Assembly (NCBI GenBank): GCA_002364535.1
Contig: DEYL01000051.1
Coordinates: 1-64,000, forward strand
Source: Flavobacteriaceae bacterium UBA3159
GTDB lineage: Bacteria > Bacteroidota > Bacteroidia > Flavobacteriales > Flavobacteriaceae
DNA length: 64,000 bases
Direction: 5' to 3'
Positions within the stretch are counted from its first letter, which is position 1. Every line of letters starts with the position of its first letter. Shown one piece after another: positions 18,529-27,455 of this stretch. The notes under the pieces are model-generated. The model did not search any database. It saw nothing but the letters and a program-made list of their open reading frames with translations, and was not told where the DNA came from. Made by a program: the position numbers and the translations under genes.

Positions 18529-20811
18529 CTAAATCAAACTATATTCAAAAAAGTTTATGCCCAGGCCAGCGCCAAGAATTTGTCCTACCACTATTGCCAA
18601 CAAAAACAGTATTGTTAAAACAAGTATTACAATTACAAATACTTTCTTTCGAGACCGAACTTGTTTTTTTACAAGTAAACGTAACATCCAGAAAGCCACT
18701 GCGAGTAAAAGGACGACAAAAATCTTTATAAACCACCGGAAGAAGTAAATCATAGCGTTAAGGATCAGATTTTTTTCGTACATCCAGATCACAGTATCTG
18801 TATATGTTTTGCCATTTCTTTGTCCAATAGCTTTTACCTTGTTGTTCCCTTCTTTAAGCTCTATATCTTCCCAAACTAAGGTGGTATTTTCCCCTGTTTT
18901 GATCCCTGCAGAGTTACCGTTTACAAATAGCTCTACATCACTAAGATTGGAATAGACCTTAACTTTTATTTTATCTCTTTCACGAATTTTGAAGCGTGAA
19001 TTTGTCAGGTGGATTACAGGTTCCAGGCTCCAGTTTGCTTTATAGAAAAAGAAAACATCCTTTTTTGTTTTACGATCGTAAGAAACCATTCCTTTGTCGT
19101 TAATTCCAATTGCATCGCCCTCGCGTCTGAAATGGGAACCGAAATCGAACATATTCCAAACATAACTTCCCCATATGTAATCCCGATCGTTGATTACCTT
19201 CCAATTTCCTTCGTGTACAGTGGTCTGGTATTCTTCTGGGTGCCATTCGTGAAATATTGGGAAAGGCCTACGAATTTTTTCTTCGTGATGAATTACACTT
19301 CCTCCGGCTCCATATTCCGATACTCCAATTTTATAGCTTGGTTCCTCATAGTGAATTCGGTCTAAAAAATCACCCAGTTTGTGAGGTTTGGCGTAATACC
19401 AACCATAGTATTGATTCCACGCAATCATTTCAGGAATTTTATGTAGAGGATCTTCACTTCGCCTAACAAAAGATGCGCCCACCGTTTTTCGTGTTGGGTC
19501 TTCCACTTTTGCAAGCTTTTGTAGATCGTCAATAATGGCTGTTAAAACCGGATCGTTTTCCATGCCAATTTCATTATATATTCCCCAAAATAATATGGAT
19601 GGGTGATTAAAGTTCTGACGGATTAATTCTTGCAGTTGCTGTTTGCTGTTTTTTCTAAATTCCTCAGAATCCGAATATCCATCCTGATTGCTTCCTACAA
19701 AAGGTATTTCCGCCCAAACCGTCATTCCTAACGAATCCGACAAAGAATAAAAAAACTCTGAATGCTGGTAGTGTGCCAGACGAATTCCGTTGGCTCCCAT
19801 TTCTGAGATTAGTTTCATGTCTAGCCTGTGGTGCTTTTCTGATAAAGCAGAACCTACTTTGGCAAAATCCTGATGGCGGCTAACTCCTTTGATCTTTAAG
19901 TGCTCTCCGTTAAGGAAAAAACCTTTGTCTGGATCGGTATAGTAATACCTTAAACCCAGGGGCTGAGTAATTTCATCAATTATTTTTCCACCCTCTTTTA
20001 CCAATACTTGGACTGAATAGAGGTAGGGTTCTTTTAGGCCGTTCCAAAGGTGTGGGTTGCTGATAAGCATCGAATGATTTGTATCTTTTGTTTCACCGGC
20101 ATTGACCAAAACCTCTTTTTTGACTTGATGAACAATTTTTCCAATAGCATCGCTAATGATTACTACAAGCTCGATATTTGAATTTGATGCTGAGGCATTT
20201 GAAATTTTTGTTACTACAGCAACTTCAGCCTTTTCTTCAGTAATGTTATTCTGAAAAAGATAAACACCGGGCGAAGCAAAATCGAGTGGTGTAATGCAAA
20301 CTTCCTCGGTTATTATAAGTTGTACCGGACGATAAATTCCCCCATAAATATTAAAATCTCCTCCCAAAGGAAGAACGTCCTCCGTTTCAGAATTATCAAC
20401 TTTTACTTCGATATAATTGTCCTCCCCATATTTAACATTCTTTGTGATTTCGAATGTAAAAGCAGAATAACCACCACGATGCTCGCCCAAATGGGTTCCG
20501 TTTATACTCACATTAGCAATGGTTTGAACTCCTTCAAATTTTAAAAACAAACGTTTTCCTTTTAAAGCCCGATCTACAAAATATTTTTTGGAATAGTTTC
20601 CTTCTCCCCTGAAATATATATATCCCTGCGCTGCGTCTTCGGTATTCCATGTATGGGGCAGATCAACTACTTGCTCTATCAATTCTTCCCAAAGCGATGT
20701 TCCTTTAAAATCCCATTCTTTGTTTAAAGAAACTGACTGACGCTGAGCATTTACAGTAAAAAATAAACAAGAAAAGAGTGCCGATGCAATGAGTAATTGA
20801 ATAATTTTCAT
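18529..20811 (-). CDS. Glycoside hydrolase family 2 (beta-galactosidase-like) with C-terminal membrane segments
   Basis: A 760-residue GH2 enzyme. A signal peptide ends at VNAQ (residue about 23). A beta-sandwich domain (RGEGNYSKKYF, ANVSINGTHLGEHRGGYSAF), an Ig-like domain and the TIM barrel follow. Acid/base Glu414 is in WGIYNEIGMEN and nucleophile Glu499 in GVSEYGAGG. Beta-galactosidase, beta-glucuronidase and beta-mannosidase activities all occur in GH2, and specificity cannot be fixed here. Unusually, the last 84 residues add two strong hydrophobic segments (about 693-713 and 724-748) separated by a basic stretch (KKQVRSRKK), which would anchor the enzyme in the membrane. A good promoter and a decayed AraC-type regulator lie upstream; no SusC/SusD pair is nearby. 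Confidence 0.9.
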   Translation of the reverse strand: MKIIQLLIASALFSCLFFTVNAQRQSVSLNKEWDFKGTSLWEELIEQVVDLPHTWNTEDAAQGYIYFRGEGNYSKKYFVDRALKGKRLFLKFEGVQTIANVSINGTHLGEHRGGYSAFTFEITKNVKYGEDNYIEVKVDNSETEDVLPLGGDFNIYGGIYRPVQLIITEEVCITPLDFASPGVYLFQNNITEEKAEVAVVTKISNASASNSNIELVVIISDAIGKIVHQVKKEVLVNAGETKDTNHSMLISNPHLWNGLKEPYLYSVQVLVKEGGKIIDEITQPLGLRYYYTDPDKGFFLNGEHLKIKGVSRHQDFAKVGSALSEKHHRLDMKLISEMGANGIRLAHYQHSEFFYSLSDSLGMTVWAEIPFVGSNQDGYSDSEEFRKNSKQQLQELIRQNFNHPSILFWGIYNEIGMENDPVLTAIIDDLQKLAKVEDPTRKTVGASFVRRSEDPLHKIPEMIAWNQYYGWYYAKPHKLGDFLDRIHYEEPSYKIGVSEYGAGGSVIHHEEKIRRPFPIFHEWHPEEYQTTVHEGNWKVINDRDYIWGSYVWNMFDFGSHFRREGDAIGINDKGMVSYDRKTKKDVFFFYKANWSLEPVIHLTNSRFKIRERDKIKVKVYSNLSDVELFVNGNSAGIKTGENTTLVWEDIELKEGNNKVKAIGQRNGKTYTDTVIWMYEKNLILNAMIYFFRWFIKIFVVLLLAVAFWMLRLLVKKQVRSRKKVFVIVILVLTILFLLAIVVGQILGAGLGINFFEYSLI

Positions 20812-20865
20812 AAAATTCTATTTTAAATTTTTGATGATTGCACCTCAAAAATCGAGACCACTAAA

Positions 20866-20898
20866 CAAATATATATTTAATGTATATACGAAGGGCAA
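20866..20898 (-). promoter_or_regulatory. Promoter of the GH2 gene
   Basis: On the minus strand, TTG (20896-20898) and TATATTTG (20866-20873, exact TAnnTTTG) are 22 bp apart. Transcription would begin near 20859, giving a leader of about 48 bases before the ATG at 20811. Confidence 0.55.
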
Positions 20899-20919
20899 CA
20901 AACAATTAGTTGGAGCCTA

Positions 20920-21177
20920 TTATGTACTATTTTTATGTAAAGAATTCTTGTATTCACTTTGAGTCTTTCCCGTAATTTCCTTAAAAATACGGTTAAAAGA
21001 TGTTTTTGAATTAAAACCACTTTCCAATCCGATTCCCTTTACTTTAAAGTGTAAATAAGCAGGATCTAAAAGCAAAGTCTTTACCTAATCTACACTAAAT
21101 TTATTAAAAAGTTTATCGAATTTTTTCTTTTATCCTGAATTTATTACCTGTGAAATACCCAAATCATCAAGCATCAT
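20920..21177 (-). pseudogene. Remnant of an AraC-family transcriptional regulator (C-terminal HTH)
   Basis: No intact gene occupies 20812-21221. On the minus strand, one frame from about 21177 to the TAA at 20920 encodes the end of an AraC DNA-binding domain: LLLDPAYLHFKVKGIGLE, then SGFNSKTSFNRIFKEITGKT and QSEYKNS. The second helix-turn-helix is very well preserved. Upstream, in the same frame, LGISQVINSG resembles the first HTH but seems to have lost about five codons, and two in-frame stops (TAA after NSG, TAG after KFSVD) interrupt it. The sensor part is gone. It sits just upstream of the GH2 promoter, where such a regulator would be expected. Confidence 0.75.
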
Positions 21178-21221
21178 ATCTGAACTATATACGGGGTTGA
21201 GGGCTGGCAAATTTGCTATCA

Positions 21222-23243
21222 CTATTCAACCAATCCTACTCTTTTGAGTAACGCTTTTGGATCGGGTGCTTTACCTCTAAATCGTTTATAAAGGGTCATG
21301 GGGTGCATTGTTCCCCCTTTGGAGAGAATGTTTTCTTCAAAGGATTTTGCCGTTTGTGGATCAAAAATCCCTTTTTCCAAAAACAATTCAAAAGCATCGG
21401 CATCCATTACCTCTGCCCATTTGTAACTGTAGTACCCGGCGGAATATCCCCCTTGGAATATATGGGAAAATGCGGTACTGGTGCAATTCTCTGGATGATC
21501 CTTGGTGAATTGCACCCTTTTTAAGATAGTGTTTTCATGGGTTTTGATGTCCTTGATGGCTGATGCCTCTTTACAGTGATAGGATAGATCTAAAAATCCA
21601 AAACCCAATTGTCTGAGGGTTTGTAATCCCTGTTGAAAACATGCCAATTTTTTTAGTTTATCAACAAATTCCATGGAGATGGGTTCATCGGTCTTATAAT
21701 GTTTGGCAAAAAGTCTTAGTGCCTCTTTTTCATAGCACCAGTTTTCCATGATCTGGCTGGGCAGCTCTACAAAATCCCAAAACACATTGGTGCCGCTCAA
21801 TCCTCCATAAGTGGTATTAGCCAATATACCGTGGAGGGCGTGGCCAAACTCGTGGAAGAGGGTGGTCACTTCCTGAAAAGTGAGCAGTGACGGTTTGCTG
21901 GCCGTAGGTTTTGAAAAATTACAAACCATCGAAATATGAGGTCTTTGATCTTTTTTCTGACTACGGTAGGAGGTCATCCATGCCCCGTTTCTCTTTCCTG
22001 GCCTGGGAAAAAAGTCGGTATATAGCAGGGCATAAAAAGCCCCCTCGCTATTGTACACCTCATAGACTTCGACTTCGTGATGATAGCCTTCGAGGGCATT
22101 GTTTTTTACAAAACGCAAGCCGTATAATTTATTTGCAATATCAAAAACACCGGCTTTAACCTTTTCCAAAGGAAAATAGGGCTTAAGTAGCTGTTCGTCT
22201 AATTCCAGTTGCGCTTGTTTGAGTTTTTCCGACACATAGGCCGTGTCCCATTTTTCAAGGGTATTGAGGCCTAGGTTTTGCGTGGCAAAATCTTCCATTT
22301 CTTTCCACTCTTTTTCGGCAGCGGGATAGGCTTTTTGGTACAAATCTTCCAAAAAGTTGATGACATTTTCTTCGGAAGTTGCCATACGCTCTTCCAATAC
22401 AAAGGCGTTGTGAGACTCGTAACCCAGCAATTCGGCTCTTTTTTTTCGGAGTTTGATCAAACGCAGTATGATGGCGGTGTTGTTGTGGTCGTTATCCTGA
22501 AAACTGCGACGGCCAAAAGCCAAACTCATTTTTTTTCGTAGTTCCCTGTTTTTGGCATAGGTCATCAGTGGAAGATAACTGGGATAATCCAAGGTAAATA
22601 CCCAACCTATTTTGTTTTTGGATTGGGCCATTTCTGCCGCCATTTCTTTTATTTGATCCGGCAGACCTTCCAAGTCTTTTTCATCAGTGATGTGAAGTTC
22701 AAAAGCGTGGGTATCGGCCAAAATATTTTCACCAAAATTTAGGCTCAGCTGTGCCTTTTCGGTATCGATTTCTCGCAACAGCTCTTTTTTATCGTCGTTT
22801 AGCAATGCACCATTTCTGGCAAAACTCTTGTATTCTTTATCCAAAAGGGTTTTTTGCTCGACCGAAAGATTTTCTTGGTCTTGATTTTGGTAGATCGTTT
22901 TGATTCGGTCAAACAAAGCTTGGTTGAGCCTGACGTTATTTTGGAATTGAGTCAGCAAGGGCGAAGCCTGTTGGGTAGTTGCTTGAATGGCATCGGAAGT
23001 TTCGGCACTATTGAGGTTGAACAAAATGGCACTGTTACGGTCCAGTAGTTCCCCCGTATCTTGAAGGGCTTCGATTGTATTTTCAAAAGTCGGTGCATCG
23101 GTTTGACGGACGACCTTATCAATTGACTCCAATGCATTTTTGATATTTTCTTTAAGTGCAGGAATAAAATGTTCCGGTTGGATTGTACTGAATGGGATGG
23201 ACTGATAAGGGGTATTAAATACCTCTAATAATGGATTATTCAA
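21222..23243 (-). CDS. M3 family metallopeptidase (oligopeptidase A / Dcp type)
   Basis: A zinc peptidase that degrades short peptides in the cytoplasm or periplasm. The 673 residues fit the family. The zinc-binding HEFGH is at residues 464-468 (TLFHEFGHALHG), and the third-ligand helix contains WDFVELPSQIMENW. No signal peptide is visible at the N-terminus (MNNPLLEVFNTPYQ), so a cytoplasmic location is likely. It is four bases downstream of purE, so it probably ends the purK-purE-peptidase transcript. Distinguishing oligopeptidase A from dipeptidyl carboxypeptidase is not possible by eye. Confidence 0.93.
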   Translation of the reverse strand: MNNPLLEVFNTPYQSIPFSTIQPEHFIPALKENIKNALESIDKVVRQTDAPTFENTIEALQDTGELLDRNSAILFNLNSAETSDAIQATTQQASPLLTQFQNNVRLNQALFDRIKTIYQNQDQENLSVEQKTLLDKEYKSFARNGALLNDDKKELLREIDTEKAQLSLNFGENILADTHAFELHITDEKDLEGLPDQIKEMAAEMAQSKNKIGWVFTLDYPSYLPLMTYAKNRELRKKMSLAFGRRSFQDNDHNNTAIILRLIKLRKKRAELLGYESHNAFVLEERMATSEENVINFLEDLYQKAYPAAEKEWKEMEDFATQNLGLNTLEKWDTAYVSEKLKQAQLELDEQLLKPYFPLEKVKAGVFDIANKLYGLRFVKNNALEGYHHEVEVYEVYNSEGAFYALLYTDFFPRPGKRNGAWMTSYRSQKKDQRPHISMVCNFSKPTASKPSLLTFQEVTTLFHEFGHALHGILANTTYGGLSGTNVFWDFVELPSQIMENWCYEKEALRLFAKHYKTDEPISMEFVDKLKKLACFQQGLQTLRQLGFGFLDLSYHCKEASAIKDIKTHENTILKRVQFTKDHPENCTSTAFSHIFQGGYSAGYYSYKWAEVMDADAFELFLEKGIFDPQTAKSFEENILSKGGTMHPMTLYKRFRGKAPDPKALLKRVGLVE

Positions 23244-23247
23244 TAGC

Positions 23248-23733
23248 TTAAGGATTAAGTTTTTTACTGCTGTTGATGACTTTTGCTTTGAGACCTTCTT
23301 TGTATTGGGCTACTTTATCGAGTATTGAGGTATCGGATGTTGCCACAATTTGCGCGGCCAAAATACCGGCATTTTTCGCACCATTCAGGGCTACGGTTGC
23401 CACAGGTACACCTCCGGGCATTTGGAGGATGGATAAAACAGAATCCCAACCATCTATGGAGTTACTCGATTTTACGGGAACACCGATAACGGGAAGGGGA
23501 GACACTGCGGCAATCATTCCTGGCAGGTGGGCGGCGCCTCCGGCTCCCGCTATGATTGCTTTAAGACCTCTTTGGTGGGCTTGATGCCCATAGTCCAACA
23601 TTTTCTCAGGGGTGCGGTGGGCGGAGACGATGTCTACCTCTGTTTCGATTTCAAACTCTTTGAGGATGTCTATTGCTTCTTGCATGACCGGTAAATCCGA
23701 TTCGCTGCCCATGATGATTCCTACTTTAGCCAT
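23248..23733 (-). CDS. purE: 5-(carboxyamino)imidazole ribonucleotide mutase
   Basis: Converts N5-CAIR to CAIR in purine synthesis. The 161-residue class I PurE has GSESDLPVM near residues 9-17, SAHRTPE near 39-45 and the GAGGAAHLPGM loop. It lies one base downstream of purK, the enzyme for the preceding step, so they form the expected purK-purE unit. Confidence 0.97.
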   Translation of the reverse strand: MAKVGIIMGSESDLPVMQEAIDILKEFEIETEVDIVSAHRTPEKMLDYGHQAHQRGLKAIIAGAGGAAHLPGMIAAVSPLPVIGVPVKSSNSIDGWDSVLSILQMPGGVPVATVALNGAKNAGILAAQIVATSDTSILDKVAQYKEGLKAKVINSSKKLNP

Positions 23734-23734
23734 A

Positions 23735-24889
23735 TTATTTACTGATTACTGATAAGGTTTCTTTTACTTGTTCCGCCATTTTTCTAGCGGTATCTATTTT
23801 GGGGTGTATGATGGTGACATGTCCCATTTTTCGGAAAGGACGTGTTTCATTTTTACCGTAAATATGAGGAATAACTCCTTCAATGGCTAAAACCTGGTTG
23901 ATGTTTTTATAAACCACGGGTCCGATATATTCTTCTTTACCTACAAGATTGACCATCACTGCAGCGGTTTTACTGGTTGTTATTCCCAAAGGCAAATCCA
24001 ATACTGCTCGAATGTGTTGTTCGAACTGACAGGTATAGGAGGCCTCGATGCTAAAGTGTCCACTGTTGTGGGGGCGAGGAGCAACCTCATTGACCAAGAC
24101 ATCCCCCTCGGGGGTCAAAAAAAGCTCTACTGCCAAAAGGCCTATTTGTCCATATGCCGCTGATGTTTTTAGGGCAACTGCAATGGCTTTTTTTGCCACT
24201 TGCTCCGAAATTCTGGCCGGACACAACACATACTCCACTTGGTTGGCCGTGGGGTGAAACTCTGATTCTACTACCGGATAATGGACGGTTTCGCCTTGGG
24301 GACGACTGCAAACGATCACAGATAATTCCTTTTCGAAGGTTACCAGTTCCTCAATAAGGCAGGGACCGCTGTTCAGGTTTTCAATTTCCTTGTTGGAGTG
24401 AACAATAGATACTCCATAGCCATCATAGCCCATTTCAGACGATTTCCATACAAAAGGAAAAGATAACTCCCCTTTGATGATGGCTTCTTTGACTTGATCG
24501 AGGGTTTCGAATTCTTCAAAGGAAGCCGTAGGAATGTTGTGACTCTTATAAAATTTTTTTTGCAGACATTTATTCTGAATGGTTTTTAGTACGTGGGGTT
24601 GTGGATAAACTTTTACCCCTTCCTGTTCTAATTTTTCAAGTGCTTTGACATTCACTTTTTCAATTTCTATAGTCAGTACATCGACTTTTTTCCCAAAATC
24701 GTATACCGCTTGAAAATCAGTTAAATCTCCTTTTGTAAAATGGTCACAGGCAAGTGTTGCCGGTGCATTTTCGCTGGGATCCAAAACGCTGGTTTTGATG
24801 TCCCATTTTCGGGTGGGGTAGAGCAACATTTTACCCAACTGCCCTCCACCAAGTATTCCAAGAGTTTTTGATGTTGAAAAAAAATCCAT
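23735..24889 (-). CDS. purK: 5-(carboxyamino)imidazole ribonucleotide synthase
   Basis: An ATP-grasp enzyme that carboxylates AIR to N5-CAIR using bicarbonate. The dinucleotide-like LGILGGGQLGKML is near residues 9-21, and ATP-grasp segments include FPFVWKSSEMGYDGYG and VNEVAPRPHNSGHFSIEA (NEVAPRPHNSGH). The frame is open to 24940, but the family begins at MDFFSTSKTLGILGG. The ATG at 24889 is therefore the start, giving 384 residues. It is divergent from adk. Confidence 0.95.
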   Translation of the reverse strand: MDFFSTSKTLGILGGGQLGKMLLYPTRKWDIKTSVLDPSENAPATLACDHFTKGDLTDFQAVYDFGKKVDVLTIEIEKVNVKALEKLEQEGVKVYPQPHVLKTIQNKCLQKKFYKSHNIPTASFEEFETLDQVKEAIIKGELSFPFVWKSSEMGYDGYGVSIVHSNKEIENLNSGPCLIEELVTFEKELSVIVCSRPQGETVHYPVVESEFHPTANQVEYVLCPARISEQVAKKAIAVALKTSAAYGQIGLLAVELFLTPEGDVLVNEVAPRPHNSGHFSIEASYTCQFEQHIRAVLDLPLGITTSKTAAVMVNLVGKEEYIGPVVYKNINQVLAIEGVIPHIYGKNETRPFRKMGHVTIIHPKIDTARKMAEQVKETLSVISK

Positions 24890-24902
24890 TGCGAAGTTTT
24901 TA

Positions 24903-24910
24903 CAAAAATA
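24903..24910 (-). promoter_or_regulatory. -7 element, probable purK promoter
   Basis: On the minus strand this is TATTTTTG, an exact TAnnTTTG match 14 bases upstream of the purK ATG. The leader would be only a few bases long. No -33 TTG is seen at the normal distance, so it is weaker than the divergent adk promoter. Confidence 0.4.
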
Positions 24911-24926
24911 CGTATAAGTTTTTTGC

Positions 24927-24959
24927 TTGAAAAAAAACAATACAATTTGGATATCTTTG
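24927..24959 (+). promoter_or_regulatory. Promoter of adk
   Basis: TTG (24927-24929) and TATCTTTG (24952-24959) are 22 bp apart, matching the Bacteroidetes -33/-7 pattern. Predicted transcription from about 24966 supports the adk start at 24977 rather than any upstream in-frame ATG. Confidence 0.6.
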
Positions 24960-24976
24960 CTACAAAATATTATTTG

Positions 24977-25552
24977 ATGATCAATCTAGTACTCTTTGGA
25001 AAACCCGGTGCGGGAAAAGGAACCCAGGCAGAATTTTTAAAATCCAAATATCAATTGTTTCACCTATCTACAGGAGATCTGTTTAGACATCATATCTCTA
25101 AAAAAACAGTATTGGGAACATTGGCACAATCCTATATGGACAAAGGGGATTTGGTTCCCGATCAGGTGACCATCGACATGCTCAAGGATGCGGTCGAAAA
25201 TAATCCGGACGAAAAGGGTTTTATTTTTGACGGTTTTCCCAGAACAACAAAACAAGCAGAGGCTCTGGATACTTTTTTGAGTGAAAACTCCATGCAAATC
25301 AGTGCCACTCTGGCCTTGGAGGCCGATGATGATATCTTGGTAGAACGCCTGATCAACAGGGGAAAAACCAGTGGCAGGACGGACGATCAGGACGAAAAAA
25401 AAATCAGAAACCGATTCGAGGAATACAATAATAAAACTGCGCCGCTAATTAGGTTTTATGATGCTCAGGGGAAATTTTACAGTGTGGACGGTGTAGGCAG
25501 CATTGATGAAATTACCCAAAGATTGACCGCACTAATCGATCGCTTGCTTTAA
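24977..25552 (+). CDS. adk: Adenylate kinase
   Basis: Interconverts AMP + ATP and 2 ADP. It has the P-loop GKPGAGKGTQ at residues 8-17, the AMP-binding region HLSTGDLFR, and DGFPRTTKQAE. The lid is the short type (RLINRGKTSGRTDDQDEKKIRNRF, read as two halves), without the zinc-type insert, giving 191 residues. The frame extends upstream to 24923, but the added residues (MLEKKQYNLD...) lie across the promoter, so the start MINLVLFGK is used. It heads a plus-strand series with obgE four bases downstream. Confidence 0.96.
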   Translation: MINLVLFGKPGAGKGTQAEFLKSKYQLFHLSTGDLFRHHISKKTVLGTLAQSYMDKGDLVPDQVTIDMLKDAVENNPDEKGFIFDGFPRTTKQAEALDTFLSENSMQISATLALEADDDILVERLINRGKTSGRTDDQDEKKIRNRFEEYNNKTAPLIRFYDAQGKFYSVDGVGSIDEITQRLTALIDRLL

Positions 25553-25555
25553 GGA

Positions 25556-26566
25556 ATGACCGAAGCAAATTTTGTTGACTATGTAAAACTCAACCTTAAA
25601 TCAGGAAAAGGAGGCAAAGGCTCTGTCCACTTACATCGAGAAAAATACATCACCAAAGGTGGACCCGACGGTGGAGATGGAGGCCGAGGCGGACACATCT
25701 TTATTCGGGCCAATCCCAACTTATGGACTTTGTATTCCTTTAAATTTTCAAGGCACTTCACGGCGGATCATGGAGGAGACGGTAGTAAAAACAGAAGCAG
25801 TGGTGCCCAAGGAAAAGACGTTTATATCGATGTTCCTCTGGGAACCGTCGTCAAAAATTCAGAAACCGAGGCAGTTCTTTTTGAGATCGTTGAGCCGGAA
25901 CAAGAATTCATTTTATTGGAAGGTGGAAAAGGGGGATTGGGCAATTGGAATTTTAAATCTTCGACCAATCAAACCCCAAGATATGCTCAACCGGGAATCC
26001 CTGGACAAGAATTACAGGTTACCTTGGAACTTAAAGTATTGGCCGATGTGGGGTTGGTAGGCTTTCCCAACGCAGGGAAATCGACACTGTTGGCGGCCCT
26101 GACAGCTGCGAAACCAAAAATCGCCGATTATGAGTTTACCACCCTAAAACCCAACTTGGGCATTGTTCCTTATCGCGACTTTCAATCTTTTGTGATGGCA
26201 GATATCCCCGGTATAATTGAAGGGGCTGCAGAGGGCAAAGGATTGGGACACTATTTTCTTCGCCATATCGAACGCAATGCTCTATTGCTTTTTTTGATCC
26301 CTGCCGATACCTCAGACGTTAAAAAATCCTTTGATATTTTATATAGAGAACTTAGAACCTATAATTCCGAATTGATGGATAAAGACTTCATTGTTGTAAT
26401 TTCAAAGTGCGATTTGTTAGACGAAGAACTCAAATCAGAATACGCTGAGGAAATGATTAAAAACTTTGGTGAAATTCCCCATTGTATGATTTCGGCAGTG
26501 GATCAAACGGGTTTAATTCCCCTCAAAGATTTAATTTGGAAAATATTAAACGCCTCACATGATTAG
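25556..26566 (+). CDS. obgE: GTPase Obg (ribosome assembly)
   Basis: A GTPase that acts in large ribosomal-subunit assembly and stress signalling. The glycine-rich Obg fold occupies residues 1-160 (GKGGKGSVHLHREKY, GGDGGRGG). The G domain has GFPNAGKSTLL, DIPGIIEGA and SKCD. The 336-residue length means the variable C-terminal OCT domain of some Obg proteins is absent. It overlaps the next gene by eight bases, indicating translational coupling. Confidence 0.96.
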   Translation: MTEANFVDYVKLNLKSGKGGKGSVHLHREKYITKGGPDGGDGGRGGHIFIRANPNLWTLYSFKFSRHFTADHGGDGSKNRSSGAQGKDVYIDVPLGTVVKNSETEAVLFEIVEPEQEFILLEGGKGGLGNWNFKSSTNQTPRYAQPGIPGQELQVTLELKVLADVGLVGFPNAGKSTLLAALTAAKPKIADYEFTTLKPNLGIVPYRDFQSFVMADIPGIIEGAAEGKGLGHYFLRHIERNALLLFLIPADTSDVKKSFDILYRELRTYNSELMDKDFIVVISKCDLLDEELKSEYAEEMIKNFGEIPHCMISAVDQTGLIPLKDLIWKILNASHD

Positions 26567-27455
26567 AATAAGATGGTCAATTCTTTTTTTCTTTTTTCCT
26601 CTGCTGATCCTTTCACAAGCAAAAACCCCACTGGTGAGCTATGATTACGAAAGTGATGCTGTGTACACCAAGGAATTAAGATTGCTAAAAAATAAAGCCA
26701 AACGGGAATCAACAGCCATAATCAAATCCATCGCTGAATTATCCTATAATTACAAAGACTGGGATACTGCCATTGATTATTACGAAAAACTTTTGGTTGA
26801 CTCGCCAACGGCCGAAAATTATTTTAAACTGGGCGTGGCGGCAGCTCGAAAATCATTGGTGGTTTCCAGATTTTTGTCGGTTCCCTATATTTTAAAGGCC
26901 AAAAATTCTGTCCTTCAAGCCCACGAGTTACAACCCAAAAAAATGATATTTTTGAATTTATTAATTCAGTTGTATGCCGAAATCCCATCCCTTTTTGGGG
27001 GAAGTATTGCATTGGCTGAAACCAAAGCCGATTTGTTGCGGGATATTGATCCTGTCGAAGGAAGGATGATGCAGGCCTATGTCTTGGAAGTAAAAAATAA
27101 TTATGAGGCTTCAAAATCAAAATACGCTGAGGTTTTCCGTTATTTCAAGGAAGAAATTCCAGCACCAGAACAATGGGGGAGTTCATTGAGAAGGGATTTG
27201 ATTTTCGATTTGGGTAGGGCAGCTGCCGAATTTCAAATGGAGCCAGAATTAGGGATTGCCTTTTTAGACCATTACCTCAAAGATTACGGATTTAAGGACA
27301 ATTACCCCTTGGAATGGGCCTATTATTATCGTTCAAAAATTTATCTTTACAGGAAGGAGTTTCAAGAGGCTGAAGCTTCGATCCAAAAGGCCTTGGAGAT
27401 TAACTCCAATTTTGAAGAGGGTTTGAAATTTTTAAAAATTGTAAAGCTTGAGTAA
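26559..27455 (+). CDS. Exported TPR-repeat protein, function unknown
   Basis: A 298-residue protein with an N-terminal signal peptide (MIRIRWSILFFFFPLLILSQA). Helical pairs resembling tetratricopeptide repeats include SYNYKDWDTAIDYYEKLL near residue 70 and YYRSKIYLYRKEFQEAEASI near the C-terminus. It is probably periplasmic and a protein-interaction scaffold. Its end overlaps the mpl start by eight bases. I do not recognise a specific function. Confidence 0.75.
   Translation: MIRIRWSILFFFFPLLILSQAKTPLVSYDYESDAVYTKELRLLKNKAKRESTAIIKSIAELSYNYKDWDTAIDYYEKLLVDSPTAENYFKLGVAAARKSLVVSRFLSVPYILKAKNSVLQAHELQPKKMIFLNLLIQLYAEIPSLFGGSIALAETKADLLRDIDPVEGRMMQAYVLEVKNNYEASKSKYAEVFRYFKEEIPAPEQWGSSLRRDLIFDLGRAAAEFQMEPELGIAFLDHYLKDYGFKDNYPLEWAYYYRSKIYLYRKEFQEAEASIQKALEINSNFEEGLKFLKIVKLE

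Noticed and set aside
24923..24976. N-terminal extension of adk (and the purK extension to 24940)
   Set aside because: Both extensions lie across the divergent promoters and do not resemble their families; internal ATGs fit better.
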